A stretch of 50,319 nucleotides of DNA from a virus, in IMG/VR virus record IMGVR_UViG_3300046780_000444, positions 1 through 50,319 of that record, one strand, 5' to 3'. The number at the start of each line of letters is the position of its first letter. Position 1 is the stretch's first letter. This document shows, in pieces, positions 47,361 through 50,319 of this stretch. The position numbers and the translations under genes are program-made. The notes under the pieces are model-generated. The model saw nothing but the letters and a program-made list of their open reading frames with translations, had not been told where the DNA came from and did no database searches.

Positions 47361-49739
47361 TCAGTCGTTAGTAAAGTCCACGCCAACATCTTGTTGTGAA
47401 AGAGCAACACCAGATAAGGCCCAACCACTATTTACGTGTACCTTTCGACAGCAAGGAAACGCTTCCAAAAATTTACGGCTGAAGTCTTGCTTAGTGAGAT
47501 CGGCATGTTCGCCCTGGTCATGGCACCACAATCTGTAATCTTCTAATGCTTTAAGCACGGGCATCTGCTTTCCCGGAGAGAATACGCACCGATCTTTGGC
47601 CCAAGCCTTGAGCGTATCCTGATCGTCGAGGTAGCTCTGCGTCGCTTGAACGGCTGCGTGCGGTATCAAAGCCGACAGCCCGCCCGCCGCCCGGCGCAAA
47701 AGCTCGCCCTCGATCATCCATTGGAGGATGCCCGGATACTCGGCGACGAGCCGGTCCTTGAGCGAGGTATCGGCTTGCGCGGGGACCTGCATGAACGGGA
47801 CCAGGACGATGCGCCGCCGCATCGCTTCGTCGACGTTGGTGAGCCGCGGCTGATTATTGCCGACGAACGTGACCTTGAATTGCGGCACGAACTCGAACGT
47901 GTTCTCCCGCATGAAGCGTCCCGTGATCTTGCCGTCTCGTCCCGTGAAGTCCTTGAGCCGCACGGCATTGAACGTCCGGCCCGCCTCGATCTCGGTCGCG
48001 GTCACAGCGCGCACGCCGGTCAGCCGGGCGATCTCCTCGGGATGAGCGTCATGCTTGCGGACCATGAACATATCCGCGGCCGTGCGCGCGCCGTAGTCGT
48101 TGAGGATGGCGCTGATCGTGTGCAGGAACGTGCCTTTGCCGTTGCCCCCGGGACCATAGATGAAGACGAACTTTTCTTCGGAGGTGTCGCCGCTGAGGTT
48201 GTAGCCCGACCACGCTTGGTTGAAGGCGATCATATCCAGATCGCCGCCGGTGCTGTCCCAGAGGAACTGGTCCCAGATCGGGGTTGGCATTGCTTTCGGC
48301 GTGACGAGCAGCTGCTTGGTGATGAGATGCTCGGGACCGGGCGGCATAATCGCGCCGCTGCGCAGATCGATTGCGCAGCCGGGTGCGCCCGCCAGCCACG
48401 GATTTTGGTCCCAGGCCCGGCCGTCGACCGCCAGGCGCTGATCGGCGCGCGCGGCCAGCTCGATCGCTTTGGCGACAGCGACTTTGCCCCAAGCGCGCAC
48501 TTGTCCCGGCGTCAGGTCCTGCAGCGATCCACGGAACTCCCGTGCCAGGTCTCGCGCCCAGTCGGCGGCATGCTGGGTTTCGTCCTGCCGCCAAAACTCG
48601 CCGGTCCACTGGAACCAGCGTCCGCGCGTATGATCGAAGCGCAGCCGACCCCTATGCCGGTCGGCAAACGCCAGGGCGAGACCGTCCTCGGTGGCCTCGT
48701 ATGCGCCCAGCGGGTTGACGTTATTGCTTTGTCCCGGGACGAGACCTGTGAGACCTGGGACCAGATACGAAGGGAATTCGTCGAACGCCAAGCTCGCCAA
48801 GCACTCCAAGCCGCCGCTGTCTTCGCGGACCACGCCGTCGGCCCATTCCCGGACGTCGGCGATATTGCGGTCCTGGCAATGCCCGTGGTGACATTTGAAG
48901 CGCTCGCGCACCGGCACATACGAGGCCGCTGTGCGCGGATCGGTATGCTCGCTCGCCCACGGGCACTCGACATCGAAGCCCCAGCCGAACGTCATGCTGC
49001 GGCCCAAGCCCAGGACCATGCCGCGGCCGCGAAAGATCTTGAGGATGAGATCGCTCTCGATGTCGGCCGGGTCCGGCATTGCCGCCACGCCGAGATCCAT
49101 GTGCGCGTTGACCGGGACCACGGCTGCGCCGAGCCGCGCCTCGATGTCGATCCAGTCGAGGTGCTGGATCCTCGTCCCGGGCTGCCAATGCACGAGCTTG
49201 ACCTTGAAAGGCGTGATCAGCTCGGCTTTGCCATTGCTCCCGACAGGAAGTCTCACCAGCGTCGTCGGCTTGACGAGGTTATCTCCGGCTCCGAGCGCGC
49301 GATATAAATCCCGCAGCAGGCCCAGGACCCAGGCGCGATCGCATAGCGGCTCGATGAACCAGCCCGCGTGATAATTCCCGGGACTGGTCTCGATCACGTA
49401 GTTTGGTCCCACGCCCAGCAGCTGCTCGACCTTCGCGGGATCGACCTTCACGCCGTAGTCGTCGATCACGATGGCATAGAGCGCATCAAAGCTCGCCCCG
49501 GTCCTGCCGCCCGCAGCGCTCGGAAGACTTACGTCGTAATAGTTGTTGAGCCCGGCATGCATAACGCCGAGCACGGTTGCGGCGGGGTAGCTTTGCCAGT
49601 TGCGCGCGGTCTTGGGATCGCCCTGGAAGTAGCTCACCAGGACCTCGCCCCAGCGGGGACCAAAGATCGCTTTGAGGAACTGCTCGTTGGTGATCGGGAA
49701 GGGCACGACATGCGTGCCCGGACCCCACGGTAACGCCAT
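47361..49739 (-). CDS. Primase-helicase, D5/P4 type
   Basis: A 792-residue protein using the ATG at 49739, equivalent by alignment to the start of the left copy; the frame is open to 49832. The N-terminal part (about 1-250) is a RepB/prim-pol-like primase region: DALYAIVIDDYGVKVDPAKV, TSPGNYHAGWFIEPL and KPTTLVRLPVG. The C-terminal SF3 helicase has Walker A FIYGPGGNGKGTFL (about residue 530), LTGVRAVTATEIEAGRTFNA, KFKVTFVGNNQPRL-type motif C (FKVTFVGNNQPRL) and RRRIVLVPFMQ. Such enzymes open an origin and prime it, like P4 alpha or D5. The palindrome and iterons just downstream are likely targets. Confidence 0.93.
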   Translation of the reverse strand: MALPWGPGTHVVPFPITNEQFLKAIFGPRWGEVLVSYFQGDPKTARNWQSYPAATVLGVMHAGLNNYYDVSLPSAAGGRTGASFDALYAIVIDDYGVKVDPAKVEQLLGVGPNYVIETSPGNYHAGWFIEPLCDRAWVLGLLRDLYRALGAGDNLVKPTTLVRLPVGSNGKAELITPFKVKLVHWQPGTRIQHLDWIDIEARLGAAVVPVNAHMDLGVAAMPDPADIESDLILKIFRGRGMVLGLGRSMTFGWGFDVECPWASEHTDPRTAASYVPVRERFKCHHGHCQDRNIADVREWADGVVREDSGGLECLASLAFDEFPSYLVPGLTGLVPGQSNNVNPLGAYEATEDGLALAFADRHRGRLRFDHTRGRWFQWTGEFWRQDETQHAADWARDLAREFRGSLQDLTPGQVRAWGKVAVAKAIELAARADQRLAVDGRAWDQNPWLAGAPGCAIDLRSGAIMPPGPEHLITKQLLVTPKAMPTPIWDQFLWDSTGGDLDMIAFNQAWSGYNLSGDTSEEKFVFIYGPGGNGKGTFLHTISAILNDYGARTAADMFMVRKHDAHPEEIARLTGVRAVTATEIEAGRTFNAVRLKDFTGRDGKITGRFMRENTFEFVPQFKVTFVGNNQPRLTNVDEAMRRRIVLVPFMQVPAQADTSLKDRLVAEYPGILQWMIEGELLRRAAGGLSALIPHAAVQATQSYLDDQDTLKAWAKDRCVFSPGKQMPVLKALEDYRLWCHDQGEHADLTKQDFSRKFLEAFPCCRKVHVNSGWALSGVALSQQDVGVDFTND

Positions 49740-50123
49740 AGGTTTTTGCCTCGGAAAGCAGGAGGGAAGGGGCTTCGAGAAAGCTTGTGTCGCGTCGGCC
49801 GCGCTTTGTTGTGAGCCCAAAGCGCGAGACAAAATCTTGCGCCTGCGACAGCGCCCTAAGCAAGCAAGATTTATGGCACTACCATGGCAAAGCCGCGAAA
49901 CTCAGGGGCGCACCGCATAACGGCGGGCCCAGGCGGCGTCCCCTGTGAAGGACCCTCCGGGGAGACTTGTATCCGCCCCCAGGATCGATCATATTCAACC
50001 TCGGCACTGGCCGCCTCTAGGCGGCGAGTTCCTTCTTCGCGGCGGGGTGGTGCCCGCCCGCGCGGTGACAGGTTTTTGCGGTTTGTGTCGCAGCAACGCA
50101 AAGAGAGAAAGGCGTCGGCTCCC
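49740..50123. other. Leader between zinc-ribbon gene and primase (right copy)
   Basis: It is homologous to 700-1034, and I see no gene. Kept elements are TTTTTGCGGTTTGTGTCGCA (50073-50092), the hairpin at 50010-50025, the flank GAGTTCCTTCTTCGCGG, and the minus-strand motif GCCATAAATCTTGCTTGC around 49858-49875. An extra CACCGCATAACGGCGG copy (about 49910-49925) and net insertions totalling 40 nt make it differ from the left copy. Confidence 0.6.
50010..50025 (-). promoter_or_regulatory. Covarying hairpin in primase leader (right copy)
   Basis: GCCGCC (50010-50015) pairs with GGCGGC (50020-50025) over a TCTA loop. It replaces the CCGTCC/GGACGG stem found at 924-941 in the other copy, between the same flanking words. 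The change of sequence with retained pairing supports a real structural element. Confidence 0.5.
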
Positions 50124-50142
50124 TCAGGGCTGACGCCTTTTT
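50108..50142. terminator. Intrinsic terminator at the zinc-ribbon stop (right copy)
   Basis: AAAGGCGTC (50108-50116) pairs with GACGCCTTT (50132-50140), followed by TT on the plus strand and by CTCTCTTT on the minus strand. The minus-strand zinc-ribbon gene stops in its loop (50124-50126). Compared with 1027-1062, four stem positions differ and still pair. Confidence 0.7.
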
Positions 50143-50319
50143 CGTGCCATGTGGCGGCGGATCATCGCGGTCGACCGACGATTGCGCGTGCATCGAAATT
50201 CGATGCGCCCGTGCTTCACCCGGAAATCGAAATTATGGACGAGGCCGCAGTCGCAGCACGCCATCTTATAGCCGCGACGGATTGGCCGCACCCAACGCGA
50301 CCACCCATCATCGCCCGCA
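50124..50319 (-). CDS. Zinc-ribbon protein, partial (open at right edge)
   Basis: The frame enters from the right edge and codes for DDGWSRWVRPIRRGYKMACC, then DCGLVHNFDFRVKHGRIEFR, and ends RRHMARKRRQP. It is the same protein as that at 1035-1262 except for Arg to His once in the core and a wholly different C-terminal tail. The first residues lie beyond the window; if the genome is circular, they are those of the left copy. Confidence 0.8.
   Translation of the reverse strand, partial: AGDDGWSRWVRPIRRGYKMACCDCGLVHNFDFRVKHGRIEFRCTRNRRSTAMIRRHMARKRRQP

Noticed and set aside
47646-49307. Plus-strand open frame of 553 codons antisense to primase
   Set aside because: The minus strand codes for a well-motifed primase-helicase; the plus frame shows only Arg/Asp/Ala-rich shadow sequence.
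1-50319. tRNA genes or a tRNA-derived attachment site
   Set aside because: I looked for T-loop-like GGTTCGANTCC and cloverleaf arms near integrase and in gaps and found none that I could support. A dedicated scan could still find one.

Overview
The window looks like an essentially complete genome of a temperate, tailed (podovirus-like) phage or its prophage. Evidence for this is a tyrosine integrase, a CI/Cro-type switch, a DNA replication set, a P22/T7-style head and ejection-protein set, and tail-fibre genes, with no host housekeeping gene anywhere. The high GC content, gene style and small conserved proteins (for example the CCDCG zinc-ribbon protein) suggest an alphaproteobacterial host, perhaps Hyphomicrobiales. 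The host call is an inference.

The two ends of the window are homologous but not identical: 1-1239 matches 49041-50319. Both ends carry the 5' part of a primase gene, the same leader, and a zinc-ribbon gene. The simplest reading is a circularly permuted genome of about 49 kb whose contig ends overlap on two strain variants. A real divergent duplication is the alternative.

Layout. (1) 1-3677, minus strand: partial primase copy, zinc-ribbon gene, small membrane protein, integrase, excisionase-like HTH protein, a small protein that repeats the repressor C-terminal domain, and the repressor. The last four form a tightly coupled lysogeny operon. (2) 3678-3869: divergent control region. (3) 3870-13099, plus strand: Cro-like protein, RuvC-like resolvase, SNF2 helicase, RecB/Cas4-like DUF2800 nuclease, a string of very small genes, gp2.5-like SSB, family A DNA polymerase and a Dam-type methyltransferase, forming a replication/recombination operon with many TGATG/ATGA overlaps. 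(4) 13100-13682: AT-rich, apparently non-coding convergence zone with phased 12-nt repeats and nested inverted repeats. (5) 13683-43163, minus strand: late genes. Transcription runs from 43163 through possible TerS genes, tail fibres, TerL, portal, a Tad2-like ORF, scaffold, coat, connector, an HNH endonuclease, tail and ejection proteins, a transglycosylase and a 2,315-residue virion protein with an HEWIH zincin motif. (6) 43183-46864, plus strand: its own promoter, a MoxR-type AAA ATPase, a zincin-VWA protein and a small zinc-finger protein. (7) 46863-49739: six 17-nt iterons, a small basic gene, a 125-bp two-tier palindrome with an AT-rich centre, and the D5-type primase-helicase, together a good candidate replication origin.

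The most interesting items are the origin-like palindrome/iteron module, the AAA-VWA-zincin pair, the GTG-initiated Tad2-like gene behind the portal, the duplicated repressor C-terminal domain, and the covarying hairpins seen by comparing the two ends.
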